This document shows, one piece after another, positions 7,610 to 16,666 of a stretch of 64,000 nucleotides of DNA. Each line of letters opens with the position of its first letter. The first letter of the stretch is position 1. The stretch is from Pontibacter actiniarum (lineage in GTDB: Bacteria > Bacteroidota > Bacteroidia > Cytophagales > Hymenobacteraceae). The notes beneath the pieces were generated by a model. It had not been told where the DNA came from, did no database searches, and saw nothing but the letters and a program-made list of their open reading frames with translations. The stretch spans positions 248,001 to 312,000 of the forward strand of contig NZ_CP021235.1 in the NCBI RefSeq assembly GCF_003585765.1, read 5' to 3'. The position numbers were made by a program, and so were the translations under genes.

Positions 7610-9037
7610 ATGCTGAACAAAAAGAACCTACGCCACCTGATGGTAGCGGCGGCCGCGGCATTTGCCATGCCGGCCATGGCCCAGCAAAACTATGCACAAG
7701 ACTCGGCCACGATCAAGAAGATCTACGACAATGCCCTCACCAGCTTTGAGAGCTATGAGAACCTGCGCTACCTGACCAAGCAGATCGGGGCCCGGCTGAG
7801 CGGATCGCCTCAGGCCGCCGCTGCCGTAGAGTGGAGCCGGCAGGTAATGGAAGACATGGATCTGGATCGTGTGTACCTGCAGCCGGTGATGGTGCCGCAT
7901 TGGGTGCGTGGCGATAAGGAAATCGGGCGTATCACAAACTCCAAGCTGATCGGCACTGCGGATGCCCCTATCTGTGCGCTGGGCGGCTCGGTTGGCACCG
8001 GAGAGGCGGGCCTGAGCGCCGAAGTGGTGGAGGTGAAAAACTTTGAGGAACTGGAGAAGCTGGGTAAGAAAAACGTTAAAGGCAAGATTGTATTCTTCAA
8101 CCGCCCTTTCGATAATACACTGGTAGAGACGATGGGTGCCTACGGTGGCGCGGTAGACCAGCGCGGCGGTGGCCCGGTGGCAGCCGCCAAGCTGGGAGCT
8201 GTTGGCGTGCTGGTGCGCTCCATGACAAACGACTTCCAGGATGTGCCGCACACCGGTAACACCCGCTACGCCGACGGAGTGGCCAAGATACCGGCGGCGG
8301 CTATCAGCACAAACGGCGCCGAGCAGTTGAGCAAGCTGTTGAAAAACGACCCGAACCTGAAGTTCTACATGCGCATGACCAGCGAAACGCTGCCGGATGT
8401 GCTGTCATACAACGTGATCGGGGAGATTAAAGGCACTGAGAGACCTGATGAGATTATTGTTGTCGGCGGCCACCTGGACTCCTGGGACCTGGGAGAGGGT
8501 GCCCATGACGACGGCACCGGCTGTGTGCAGTCGATAGAGGTGCTGCGCCTGATGAAGGATCTGGGCATTAAACCGAAACGCACTATCCGCGCCGTTATGT
8601 TTATGAACGAGGAGAACGGGTTGCGCGGTGGCCTTAAGTATGCAGAGGAAGCCAAGTCGAAGGGCGAGAAGCATATTGCCGCTATTGAGTCGGATGCCGG
8701 TGGCTTTACCCCGCGCGGCTTCGGCATAGAGGGCAGCGATGCCCAGCTACAGCAGGTGCTGACCTGGAAGCCCCTACTGGCGCCCTACGGCCTGCACAAC
8801 ATTGGCGAGGGTCACGGCGGAGCCGACATCGGTCCGCTGAAGGGACAGGGAACAGTAGCCCTTATCGGTTTTAAACCGGACTCGCAGCGTTATTTTGACT
8901 ATCACCACACAGCCATCGATACCTTTGAGCAGGTAAACCGCCGCGAAGTGCAGTTAGGCGCAGCCTCTATGGCTTCGCTGGTGTATCTACTCTCGGAGTA
9001 TGGCCTGAACGGTACGACCGCAAAAGCGCAGAAATAG
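7610..9037 (+). CDS. secreted M28-family zinc peptidase
   Basis: A 475-residue exported aminopeptidase or carboxypeptidase-Q-like enzyme. The signal peptide ends near MAMAQ-Q at residue 25. A PA-like insert spans about 125-260 (VKGKIVFFNRP, AAKLGAVGVLVRS). The M28 catalytic core follows: GGHLDSWD places zinc ligand His288 and the adjacent Asp290, HDDGTG supplies the bridging Asp300, and MNEENG supplies catalytic Glu334 and zinc-binding Glu335. Asp near GIEGSDA and His in YHHTAIDT complete the two-zinc site. No T9SS C-terminal domain is seen, so the enzyme is likely periplasmic. It would trim peptides, as the M14 and S15 proteins elsewhere in the window may. A 45-bp palindromic terminator follows. 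Confidence 0.9.
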   Translation: MLNKKNLRHLMVAAAAAFAMPAMAQQNYAQDSATIKKIYDNALTSFESYENLRYLTKQIGARLSGSPQAAAAVEWSRQVMEDMDLDRVYLQPVMVPHWVRGDKEIGRITNSKLIGTADAPICALGGSVGTGEAGLSAEVVEVKNFEELEKLGKKNVKGKIVFFNRPFDNTLVETMGAYGGAVDQRGGGPVAAAKLGAVGVLVRSMTNDFQDVPHTGNTRYADGVAKIPAAAISTNGAEQLSKLLKNDPNLKFYMRMTSETLPDVLSYNVIGEIKGTERPDEIIVVGGHLDSWDLGEGAHDDGTGCVQSIEVLRLMKDLGIKPKRTIRAVMFMNEENGLRGGLKYAEEAKSKGEKHIAAIESDAGGFTPRGFGIEGSDAQLQQVLTWKPLLAPYGLHNIGEGHGGADIGPLKGQGTVALIGFKPDSQRYFDYHHTAIDTFEQVNRREVQLGAASMASLVYLLSEYGLNGTTAKAQK

Positions 9038-9050
9038 CATCTTTTATACT

Positions 9051-9095
9051 TAAAGCAGCAGGGCCACCCGATCATCGGGTGGCCCTGCTGCTTTA
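9051..9095. terminator. bidirectional terminator between the M28 peptidase gene and queA
   Basis: A perfect 21-bp inverted repeat (TAAAGCAGCAGGGCCACCCGA) with a 3-nt loop between convergent genes. Confidence 0.85.
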
Positions 9096-9124
9096 TTGCC
9101 GTTTGGTGTTGAGGTATAGCCTTG

Positions 9125-10336
9125 CTACGGCAGCAGCAGAGAGCTGTCGCCATAGCTGAGAAAGCGGTAGCCGTTATCCAGGGCATGCTTGTACACGGTG
9201 CGCCAGTTTTCCCCGATCAGGGCAGACACCAGCAGGAGCAGCGTGCTCTCCGGCTGGTGGAAGTTCGTCACTAGGCCACGGCAGATGCGGAAAGTATACC
9301 CGGGTGCTATAATGATCTGGGTGCTGGCATGCAGGTAATCGGTGCCCTGGCGGTCCATGTACGCTAGCAGCGCCTGCAGCGCGTTGGTGGCAGCAGGCGG
9401 GTTTGTGCTTTCGTAGGCTTGCCACTGGGTAACATGCAGCTGCTGCATGGGCAGCTCCGGCTGCTCCAGTACCTTTGCCCCCAGCCAGTACAGGCTTTCC
9501 AGGGAGCGCATGCTGGTGGTGCCCACCGGGATAACAGGGTTATCCAACTGCCGGAGCAGGCGCTGGAGAAACGTTCTGGTAATATAAAGTTGCTCTGCGT
9601 GCATCTCGTGCTCTTCCATCACCTCGGCCTTTACCGGTTTGAACGTGCCAGCGCCCACGTGCAGCGTCAGGTAGGCCGTATCCATGCCGGCAGCCTGCAA
9701 CTGGTGCATTACGCGCGCTGTAAAATGGAGGCCTGCCGTTGGGGCAGCTACGGCCCCTTGCTGGTTGGCGTAGATGGTCTGGTAGCGGGTATGGTCGTCG
9801 GGGGTGAGGTCGCGGTTGAGGTAAGGGGGCAGCGGCAGCCGGCCACAGCGCTCCAGCACCTCTGCGAAAGTCAGTTCGGCAGGGTCCCACGTGAAACGTA
9901 TCAGGAAATGGCCCTCCTGCTGTGCCTCGCGCGCTGCCTCCAGTATGCCTCCCTCAAAATGTAATTTTACAGGGCCGCTCTTCCAACGCTTGTTGTTACC
10001 TACCAGGCATTTCCAGGTGCTGCTGCCGGTCTGTTGCATGGCCAGCTGCACCTCGCGGTGAGGGGCCACCGGCTCCAGGCAAAAAATCTCTACCAAACCA
10101 CCCGTTTCTTTTTGCATCAGCAGCCTTGCCTGCACCACCTTGGTGTCGTTAAACACCAGCAGCGTATGCGGTGGCAACAGCTGCGGCAGGTCGGTAAAGG
10201 TGCGGTCTACTATCTGGCCCTGGCGGTAGTGCAGGAGTTTAGACTGGTCGCGCTCCGGCAACGGGAACTTTGCAATCCGCTTATCGGGCAGCTCATACAC
10301 AAAATCCTTTATCGCCAGCTTTTTGGGGTTGGTCAT
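9125..10336 (-). CDS. queA: S-adenosylmethionine:tRNA ribosyltransferase-isomerase QueA
   Basis: Transfers and isomerises the ribosyl group of S-adenosylmethionine onto 7-aminomethyl-7-deazaguanine in tRNA, giving epoxyqueuosine at the wobble position. Family blocks are clear: IKDFVYELPDKRIAKFPL near the N-terminus, LLVFNDTKVVQARL, LPLPPYLNR, GAVAAPTAGLHFT, LHVGAGTFKPV and, near the end, VTNFHQPESTLLLLVSA. The 403-residue length is slightly above the commonest 340-360, as is usual in Bacteroidota. A TAACTTTG box (10359-10366) precedes the start. Neighbouring genes are unrelated to queuosine. Confidence 0.95.
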   Translation of the reverse strand: MTNPKKLAIKDFVYELPDKRIAKFPLPERDQSKLLHYRQGQIVDRTFTDLPQLLPPHTLLVFNDTKVVQARLLMQKETGGLVEIFCLEPVAPHREVQLAMQQTGSSTWKCLVGNNKRWKSGPVKLHFEGGILEAAREAQQEGHFLIRFTWDPAELTFAEVLERCGRLPLPPYLNRDLTPDDHTRYQTIYANQQGAVAAPTAGLHFTARVMHQLQAAGMDTAYLTLHVGAGTFKPVKAEVMEEHEMHAEQLYITRTFLQRLLRQLDNPVIPVGTTSMRSLESLYWLGAKVLEQPELPMQQLHVTQWQAYESTNPPAATNALQALLAYMDRQGTDYLHASTQIIIAPGYTFRICRGLVTNFHQPESTLLLLVSALIGENWRTVYKHALDNGYRFLSYGDSSLLLP

Positions 10337-10358
10337 TGCAATAACATTAGTCCTGGTG

Positions 10359-10366
10359 CAAAGTTA
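10359..10366 (-). promoter_or_regulatory. candidate -7 box for queA
   Basis: TAACTTTG on the minus strand, 23 nt upstream of the queA ATG. The nearest TTTG upstream is separated by only 16 nt, shorter than usual. Confidence 0.4.
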
Positions 10367-10415
10367 CTGCTTTGTACTAAAACAAACCGGGTGTAAGTGT
10401 GGGAAAGGCGGCAGG

Positions 10416-11414
10416 TTACCAAATCCACTGTGGGCAAACTACCTTTTGCGGGTTGTTCAGCTTGATGCCCAGCACTACCTCATGGCTGTTGGCGCTAACC
10501 TTGTTGAGGTCCGAGGTGGTGATGTCCTGGGAGTAGCTGACATCCAGCAAGTGGTTTACATAAATACCGACAGTGCCCGTGAGCGCATCGTGGTGCCGGT
10601 AAGAGCCGCCTACCCAAAAGCGCCGGGCGTATGTCAGTTTGGTGTTCAGATCCACCATGGAAAGCCCGTTTTCAGCCACTTTTACCATAACGGACGGTGT
10701 GAGCGTGACCAGTGCGGATGCCCTTATCCGGATACCGCCGGTCGCGTAATAGTGTTTCTGGAGCGTTGCGCGCGGGTCTCCTTCCGATTTGCTTGTCTCG
10801 CTTCGGAGCAGCTGCAAGCCCGATATGCCAACATAGAAGTTGCTGCTGTACAGCCAGAGCCCCAGCCCCAGGTCCGCCTTGTTCATACTTCCAAACTCTC
10901 CTGCCAGGAACGGGTCGTTCGGCGTTACCAGGTTTAGGTCCTCCTTCTTAAGCCGGTATTGGGTAAGGCCGGCAGTTACACCACCGGAGAGGTTCAGGCT
11001 GCTGGTAAGGGGCAGGTGGTACGCGTAGCTCAGGTTAAGCGAAAATGTCCTGAGCAGGCCGGCCTTGTCCATCTGCGCAACAGCCCCAAGCCCGTGGTGC
11101 GGTTTTAGGTGGAAGCGGTTGTTCTTGTTGGCTCCTGCAGCCGCGTTGTTGCCACGCATGTGCCGCTGCGGCGCGTTTCTGTCGTGCTTGTTTAGCGGGG
11201 TGTGCACGCTGGCGTAGAAACTGGAAGGGGCCCCCTCCAGGCCCACCCACTGGGAGCGGTAGCCCGAGCGCAGGTCTACGTAACTTTCGATGCCTGCAAC
11301 GGCGGGGTTCAGCAGAAAGTTGTTTTGTACATACTGCGTGTGCTGTGGCAGCTGCTGTGCACACACAGGCGCTGTGGCTATAACCAGGACGAGTAAAAGG
11401 TGTAGGAGCTTCAT
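10416..11414 (-). CDS. PorP/SprF-family type IX secretion outer-membrane protein
   Basis: A 332-residue beta-barrel protein with a signal peptide (MKLLHLLLVLVIATAPVCAQ). Family hallmarks are at the mature N-terminus: QHTQYVQNNFLLNPAVAGIE, followed by DLRSGYRSQWVGLEGAPSS. Amphipathic strands follow, with the usual Gly/Tyr-rich late segments (VGGSYRHHDALTGTVGIYV). PorP/SprF proteins help export and surface attachment of T9SS clients with type B C-terminal domains. Its gene starts 4 bp after the stop of the type B adhesin gene, the same adhesin-then-PorP order as at 16667-28115, so the two are very probably co-transcribed and functionally paired. Confidence 0.9.
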   Translation of the reverse strand: MKLLHLLLVLVIATAPVCAQQLPQHTQYVQNNFLLNPAVAGIESYVDLRSGYRSQWVGLEGAPSSFYASVHTPLNKHDRNAPQRHMRGNNAAAGANKNNRFHLKPHHGLGAVAQMDKAGLLRTFSLNLSYAYHLPLTSSLNLSGGVTAGLTQYRLKKEDLNLVTPNDPFLAGEFGSMNKADLGLGLWLYSSNFYVGISGLQLLRSETSKSEGDPRATLQKHYYATGGIRIRASALVTLTPSVMVKVAENGLSMVDLNTKLTYARRFWVGGSYRHHDALTGTVGIYVNHLLDVSYSQDITTSDLNKVSANSHEVVLGIKLNNPQKVVCPQWIW

Positions 11415-11418
11415 GCCT

Positions 11419-14400
11419 TTATTTTATCAGGGTGATGCTTCCTGCAACCTGCTCCTTTCCTACACCCAGCTCTATCACATAATAGTAGGCGGCCATAGGC
11501 AGTGACTTGCCGTGGTGGGTGCCGTTCCAGGGTTCCTTGTATCCCTGCGATTCATAAATCAGGGCGCCCCACCTGGTAAAGATCTTGACGCGGCAGTCGG
11601 GGTAGTGCTCGATGTTGCGGATGTGCCAGGTGTCATTCACCTGATCACCGTTCATGGTGATAGCGTTGGTGGGCTCCACGCGCGGCAGTACGGTAACGGT
11701 TACTTCATCGGTGTACACGCAGCCATACTCCGACGTTGTGGTGACGGTGTAGGTAATTGTTTCCTGTGGTTTGGCAACCGGGTTCGGCAGGGTAGGGTCA
11801 GAGAGCGAGGTGGCCGGTGACCAGGTGTAGGTGGTGCCTCCCTTTGCCCTCAGCTCCGCATACTTTCCCTGGATGATGGTTTGGTCCGGGCCTGCGTCAG
11901 CGGTGGGAGGCATCACGGTTGCGGACACAGGTATTCTTTCTGCGGTAGCACAGCCGTTGCTGTTTACCGTTTGCACATAGTAGCTGGTGGTGGTGTGCAG
12001 GGCAGGTGTCGTGTAGGTGCTGCCTGTGTGGAGCAGGCGGCCTCCGGCTGGCTGATCGTACCACTCCAGCACATATCCGGCTGCAGGCGAGCTGGCCTGT
12101 AAGGTTGCGGTTTCGGCCGGGCAGATAATAGCCCCTTCGGCAGTAGGCGGTGCAGGCAAAGGGTCAACGGTTACAAGTACGGTGTTGCTGACGTCCTCGC
12201 AGGGCCCCGACGCTGCTACGCGCCTGAACCAGGTGTTTTGCGTTAAAGGGCCGGCTGTGTAGGCAGCGTTCGTGTGCGTACCCGGTGCGGGCGCAAAACC
12301 GGCCGTGGCGCTCACGGTGCTGTACTCCCAGCGGTACGTATAGCCGCCACTCCCTCCGGCTGGTGTGGTGCCCGTCAACTGCGCCGGAGCCTGGGCATAA
12401 CACACCAGCTGGTTACCGGAAACGGTGTTCCGCGTGATAGTGGGCACCACCGTTACCTGTATCACTTGGCTTGGAACAGCTTCGCACGGCTGCGACTGCA
12501 CAATGCGCTTGAACCAGGTTGTTTGGGAGAGTGCGGCGGGTTGGTAGTTCTGCGCGGTGTTGTTGCCCTCTGCCGGTCTAAAACCGCTGTTGCCGCTCAC
12601 AGTGCTGTATTCCCAGCGGTACGTGTAGCTGCCGTTGCCCCCCTGGGGGGCAGTTCCTTTTAAAAGCGCAGGAGCGGTGTTTTTACAGATTGTTTGGTTG
12701 CCGGACACCGCGTTGTTCCGAATAGGCTTGTTTACCGTCACTTTTACTGGGGCACTTATACTTTCGGTGCAAAGGCCGGATGTTACCCTTCTTCTGAACC
12801 AGGTGGTGCTGGTGAGCGCCTCAGGGCTGTAGTCTTGGGCGTTGCTGCTGCCTGGTGCTTCTGTAAAGCCGCTGCTGGCGCTGGTGGTGCTCACCTCCCA
12901 GCTGTAAGTATAAGCGGCAGGCCCCCCGGTGGGCGTGCTGCCGGTAAGGCCGTCCGGTACCTGCCCCGAACATATCGTCTGCTCACCAGAGGCAACGTTG
13001 TCTTCTATCGTAAACTGCTTTGTCCTGATCTCTATGGTTTCGGTCCTGGTAACGTTTTGGCCACAGGTGGGAGTGGTGACGGTGAAGGCGATTTCGTAAG
13101 AAGGCTGCTTTACCGCTTCACAATCAATCTGCCAGGAAAAGGGGGCGGAAACCGTGCCGACCCCAGCGGCAGGTGAAAACGTGATGTTAGCAGAGTTAAG
13201 GTTGAAGTTCTTGCCAACCGCCGAAACAATCACCTCCTCCTCATCCGGGTCGCTGCCCGTCACGTCAAAGCTGACCGTCTCTCCGGCTGCTACCTCTATT
13301 ACCCTTTTGTTTGTTGAGAAAGAGAGGGTGGGGGGCGTGTCCGACATCGGCTCCACGATCATGCTGATGCGCAGGGTGTCCTGCCGGGGCAGGCCGCAGC
13401 CGTTATCGCCGTCGTCACTGGTAATCAGGTCGAGCAGGTAGGTCTCCCCGTTTGTGGTAAAGCACCTGTCCAGGCAAAGCGATGCCTCGAGCACCCGCTG
13501 GCCGTTGGCCGTGTTCACGATACCGGTGGTATCGCCTTCAAACCGAAAATAGTGGTTGTTAAAGTTAACCGGCTTGGCCGCAAGCGTGAGCGGCTCGTCT
13601 TTGTCGGGGTCTGTAAAGTATACTTTTATGCAGCGGGAGTCGGTTGGCCCGATGCGCAGCACCTGACCCTCCTGGTAAGGAGTGGAAGAGCCATGCGTCA
13701 CAGCGGTTACCTCCGGTGTCTCGTTTCGGTGGCAGGCCTTTACCAGTAGCTGGAAATCCCTTCTTACCTCACCTATCTTTACACCGTTCCTGAACTCCTG
13801 GCACCGAACCCCGAACACAAACAAGCCTACGTTAAGGGGGGTAACGGTAAGCCGCCCTGTCTCGCTGTCGATGCTGAGAGCCGGGGCGCCCTGTATCTGG
13901 CTGGCGTTGGAGTAGCCGGGTAGCCACCTGATTTCGGAGTAGGGGGCGCTGGAGGCGGGGGGCGAAACATTATTGGGGGAGCTGTACCCGTTGAGCGGCG
14001 TCACCAGGTCATACACCAGTTCATCGCCGTCAGCGTCGGTGCTGCTGAAGTTGTAGTAGAAAAGCTCCCCTACGCAGGCGTAGTCGTTGGGCGGCGGCGA
14101 AAGGCGGGGGGAGGAGTTCACAAAAGGGGCCCCCTCTTTTACGACTGCCGGGAACTCCATGTAAAATGTTGTGCCTGCCGATTCGGGCGCCGCGATGTTG
14201 TTGATGGTGTTGTTGCGGCAGCAGCGTTCCCAGGCCACGTAGTACCCGGCTGGGCTGTTATAAATGGCGGGGTCCAGGTAAATGTCCTCGGAGTACACCA
14301 TTTTTGTGGTTTTCAGGTTGCTGGTGGTGCAGCCCACATTGGTGTAGCTCATGGGCTTTTCGGACCGGAGTGGCAGTATCACCGTGGTGACCGACTGATT

Positions 14401-14607
14401 GGTGCCCTTCTCAAAAATCGTGACCCGCACGGTGCCGTCTTTTGCCCCGGGGGAGCCGTTGAGTTGGTCGAAGTACAAGTTAAAGAAGAGCCTGTAGTTG
14501 TACTCTGACAGGTGCTGCAACTCAAACTCACCGCCTACAATGTGCGTTGCAGAGGCGTTAAAGTAAAAGAGCAGCAGCAGTGCCAGCAGCAGTAAACGTG
14601 TTTTCAT
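11419..14607 (-). CDS. T9SS type B (gliding motility-associated CTD) surface adhesin, 1062 residues
   Basis: An exported surface protein. A signal peptide (MKTRLLLLALLLLFYFNASA) precedes THIVGGEFELQHL, a common start for Bacteroidota CHU_C proteins. The first ~500 residues contain Ig/cadherin-like beta segments with acidic DxDxDE motifs. Next come three tandem 95-residue modules (12145-12999) and one Ig-like T9SS module (EWYDQPAGG). The final ~85 residues are a type B CTD: RVKIFTRWGALIYES, then EPWNGTHHGK. The entry motif of that domain is degenerate (NAITMNGDQVND where N-A-F-T-P-N-G-D-G is usual). The Met at 14607 is chosen because it starts the signal peptide; the frame is open 30 bp further. 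Ligand unknown. Confidence 0.88.
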   Translation of the reverse strand: MKTRLLLLALLLLFYFNASATHIVGGEFELQHLSEYNYRLFFNLYFDQLNGSPGAKDGTVRVTIFEKGTNQSVTTVILPLRSEKPMSYTNVGCTTSNLKTTKMVYSEDIYLDPAIYNSPAGYYVAWERCCRNNTINNIAAPESAGTTFYMEFPAVVKEGAPFVNSSPRLSPPPNDYACVGELFYYNFSSTDADGDELVYDLVTPLNGYSSPNNVSPPASSAPYSEIRWLPGYSNASQIQGAPALSIDSETGRLTVTPLNVGLFVFGVRCQEFRNGVKIGEVRRDFQLLVKACHRNETPEVTAVTHGSSTPYQEGQVLRIGPTDSRCIKVYFTDPDKDEPLTLAAKPVNFNNHYFRFEGDTTGIVNTANGQRVLEASLCLDRCFTTNGETYLLDLITSDDGDNGCGLPRQDTLRISMIVEPMSDTPPTLSFSTNKRVIEVAAGETVSFDVTGSDPDEEEVIVSAVGKNFNLNSANITFSPAAGVGTVSAPFSWQIDCEAVKQPSYEIAFTVTTPTCGQNVTRTETIEIRTKQFTIEDNVASGEQTICSGQVPDGLTGSTPTGGPAAYTYSWEVSTTSASSGFTEAPGSSNAQDYSPEALTSTTWFRRRVTSGLCTESISAPVKVTVNKPIRNNAVSGNQTICKNTAPALLKGTAPQGGNGSYTYRWEYSTVSGNSGFRPAEGNNTAQNYQPAALSQTTWFKRIVQSQPCEAVPSQVIQVTVVPTITRNTVSGNQLVCYAQAPAQLTGTTPAGGSGGYTYRWEYSTVSATAGFAPAPGTHTNAAYTAGPLTQNTWFRRVAASGPCEDVSNTVLVTVDPLPAPPTAEGAIICPAETATLQASSPAAGYVLEWYDQPAGGRLLHTGSTYTTPALHTTTSYYVQTVNSNGCATAERIPVSATVMPPTADAGPDQTIIQGKYAELRAKGGTTYTWSPATSLSDPTLPNPVAKPQETITYTVTTTSEYGCVYTDEVTVTVLPRVEPTNAITMNGDQVNDTWHIRNIEHYPDCRVKIFTRWGALIYESQGYKEPWNGTHHGKSLPMAAYYYVIELGVGKEQVAGSITLIK
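12145..12999 (-). repeat. three tandem 95-residue (285-bp) modules in the type B adhesin
   Basis: Equivalent Asn codons of the N-x-(V/A)-S-G-(N/E)-Q motif lie at 12997-12999, 12712-12714 and 12427-12429, exactly 285 bp apart. Each unit runs through (T/L)xGTxPxGG, YTYRWE-like, and TWF(R/K)R motifs to a conserved Cys. A single related copy occurs in the type A protein at about 35056-35345. Confidence 0.85.
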
Positions 14608-14802
14608 GCTGTTGTGCTTTAAGTTGCAGGAGTACAATCGCCGGAACCGTACCCAAAAGAGCTTACTCTAACTTATGATTTTTTTACTATATTTTAATGT
14701 TTTATTTTGAATTTCTGTCTTTATTTTTTTGGATAGGGCAAAAGAAACAGTGGGGCAGCGAAAGTGTCGCTGCCAGCGTGTAGGTGTGGCGGAAAGAAGA
14801 GC

Positions 14803-15207
14803 TTATTGGCCTGCGGAACTTCCTTTCAGGTCGTCCAGCTCCAGCTCCAGGGCTTTGACAGAAATCTGTATCTCGCGAATGGCCAGGGCCAGGGAAATGA
14901 GCATCATGAGCAGGCTGAAACCGAATACATACTTACCGAGGGTTTCGTAGCCGGCGAACAGCACAAACATGCAGAGCACGCAGCCGAACATGCTCAGGCT
15001 CCCAAAGGCCTGCATGTTGCGGATCAGGATAAGGCGCACGCGCAGGTTCTCGATCTGGCTGTACACCAGCCGGTTTTGGGTGGAGGCGTAGCGGTCCTTA
15101 AGGCTGCGGATAAGGTTGGCCAGGCCCAGAAAGCGGTTGGTGAAGGCCAGCAGCAGCAGCGACAGCGCCGGGAACAGCAAAGCAGGAGTGGTCAGGGTGA
15201 TCTCCAT
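14803..15207 (-). CDS. DUF2721-family small membrane protein
   Basis: A 134-residue protein with an N-terminal hydrophobic segment and two further ones around residues 70-110. The region LLLAFTNRFLGLANLIRSL followed by a Tyr and basic residues (QNRLVYSQIENLRVRLILIRN) matches DUF2721, a family of bacterial membrane proteins without a known role. The C-terminal tail is acidic and helical (VKALELELDDLKG). It lies 14 bp downstream of the orphan acidic protein gene, so the two probably form a small operon. Confidence 0.7.
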   Translation of the reverse strand: MEITLTTPALLFPALSLLLLAFTNRFLGLANLIRSLKDRYASTQNRLVYSQIENLRVRLILIRNMQAFGSLSMFGCVLCMFVLFAGYETLGKYVFGFSLLMMLISLALAIREIQISVKALELELDDLKGSSAGQ

Positions 15208-15221
15208 GGCAGCTGCTCTGG

Positions 15222-15761
15222 TTACAGGTTTTTCAGGAAATCCTCGTCCAGCGGCTCAATATCATCGTCATCCTCGCTGTGCGTGTAGTCCCAGTCCACT
15301 TCGGACATCAGCTCCAGGCCATCCATAATCAGCTCGTCCAGCTCTTCTTTGGTGCCGGCATCCAGGGTGCTCTCGAAGAGGTGCAGTATCTCTTCCCGCT
15401 GCGGGTTCACGAATATCTCGTGGTAGAGGTGGTCGAAAGAGGCGATGCGCTTCTGAACGATTTTGTCGATCTCGCGGGTGTTCCGGGCCTTGATGGCGTC
15501 CTGCAACACCTCCAGCACCTCTTTGCTTTTCTCGTTGTGCGCCAGGCGCACAAAGGCCTTCACAAAAGCGATGGCCACGCCCAGGCGCAACCGCTCAAAG
15601 CGGAAGCTAAGCTCCTCCTGGCTTTTGCCCGTCGCTATTCTCGCCTCCCGCAGTGCCCGCTCCAAAGCAGTGTATACTGCAGCGGCCCCCTCTTCAAACA
15701 CAGGAGGGTTTGGGGAATCGTAGGCGGTTTCGAGTAGCAGTTCAAAGCTTCTGGCGCTCAT
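15222..15761 (-). CDS. uncharacterised acidic alpha-helical protein (179 residues)
   Basis: No family was recognised. The protein has no signal peptide or membrane segment and is predicted by eye to be mostly helical. There are heptad-like stretches (ALERALREARIATGKSQEEL, EVLEVLQDAIKARN) and a very acidic C-terminus (SEDDDDIEPLDEDFLKNL). The Met at 15761 is chosen; the frame is open for 13 more codons upstream, but a TACCTTTG promoter-like box at 15798-15805 would fall inside that extension. It precedes the DUF2721 gene by 14 bp, suggesting a shared role at the membrane, but no function can be assigned. Confidence 0.75.
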   Translation of the reverse strand: MSARSFELLLETAYDSPNPPVFEEGAAAVYTALERALREARIATGKSQEELSFRFERLRLGVAIAFVKAFVRLAHNEKSKEVLEVLQDAIKARNTREIDKIVQKRIASFDHLYHEIFVNPQREEILHLFESTLDAGTKEELDELIMDGLELMSEVDWDYTHSEDDDDIEPLDEDFLKNL

Positions 15762-16666
15762 AATCGGTTTTTGTTTAGCTTCTAAAGAATAAGACCACAA
15801 AGGTACGACTTTATACTTTCATACCCTACGCCCGGTTTTACCTGCTTCCCGCTGCCGCCTGGCCAGCCGCTTACGGGGCTGTCATTTTGCTTCGGGGGTG
15901 GTGGTATGCGGCGCAGTAGTATTTATTAATGATTTATATATAGTACTAATATAATATATGTTTACACTTTAAGTTGGGTTTAATCATAGATAAGTATAAG
16001 TTAAAAGATAACAATTAGTTGCCCGGCAGAAATCTTAAAATTGTATTGCTATGAAACTATATTCCTGTTTACTTTACACAGGTAAAGGAGGCAATAGCTT
16101 TATTTAGGCTTAATCGGCTTATGTTTAGCTTTGTAGTGCCTCCGGTTAATTGAAACTTATTTTGTAAGCATACAACAGGGGGATGTTGTGTGCTGCATCA
16201 TGTTTCGGAAGGTGTTTGTGTGATAAGTGCAAAACCCGTCTTGCCTGTGCATCAGCCATGTTGAACAATGCACTACAAGTGCAATATAAAATTTGTGAGG
16301 CATGGGGCGCTGTAAAAGGCAGGCTGTAATGAGCCGCGTAACTGGCCGGGTGGGTAAATCAAGTGTTTGCCCATCCGGCACGTGCCAGTCCTAAAACCAG
16401 TCCTAAAAAGAGGTGCTTAAAGCGAAGCGCCGGGCGGGCTGGTGCGGCGCAGGGGTAATAGGCCTTTTCAACCACCGGTACAGAAGCAGAATAACACAGC
16501 TCGAAATCCAAATCACAGTTTATGAAATTGAATGATTCCCCCAAAGCAGATTGTCCTTCCTGTTCTTCGCCTATGGCAGTTGCTGCCGCCAACCCTGCAA
16601 GAGGAAGGCACAGCGGTATTTCCTATCACATCTAGCATTTAATAGTTACAACATATTGGTTATTGT
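15762..16666. other. 905-bp gene-poor region upstream of the giant adhesin
   Basis: No convincing gene. The left part is AT-rich. It contains a TACCTTTG box for the minus-strand gene (15798-15805), a plus-strand TAGCTTTG at 16126-16133, a TGCACT-ACA-AGTGCA inverted repeat at 16269-16283 that could be a small operator, and a tandem duplication of the 12-mer CCAGTCCTAAAA (16385-16408). It presumably holds the regulatory region of the adhesin operon, but no complete -33/-7 pair was found near 16667. Confidence 0.5.

Noticed and set aside
16157..16592. two overlapping minus-strand frames of 74 and 77 codons before the giant adhesin
   Set aside because: Their peptides have no conserved features. 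The region looks regulatory.
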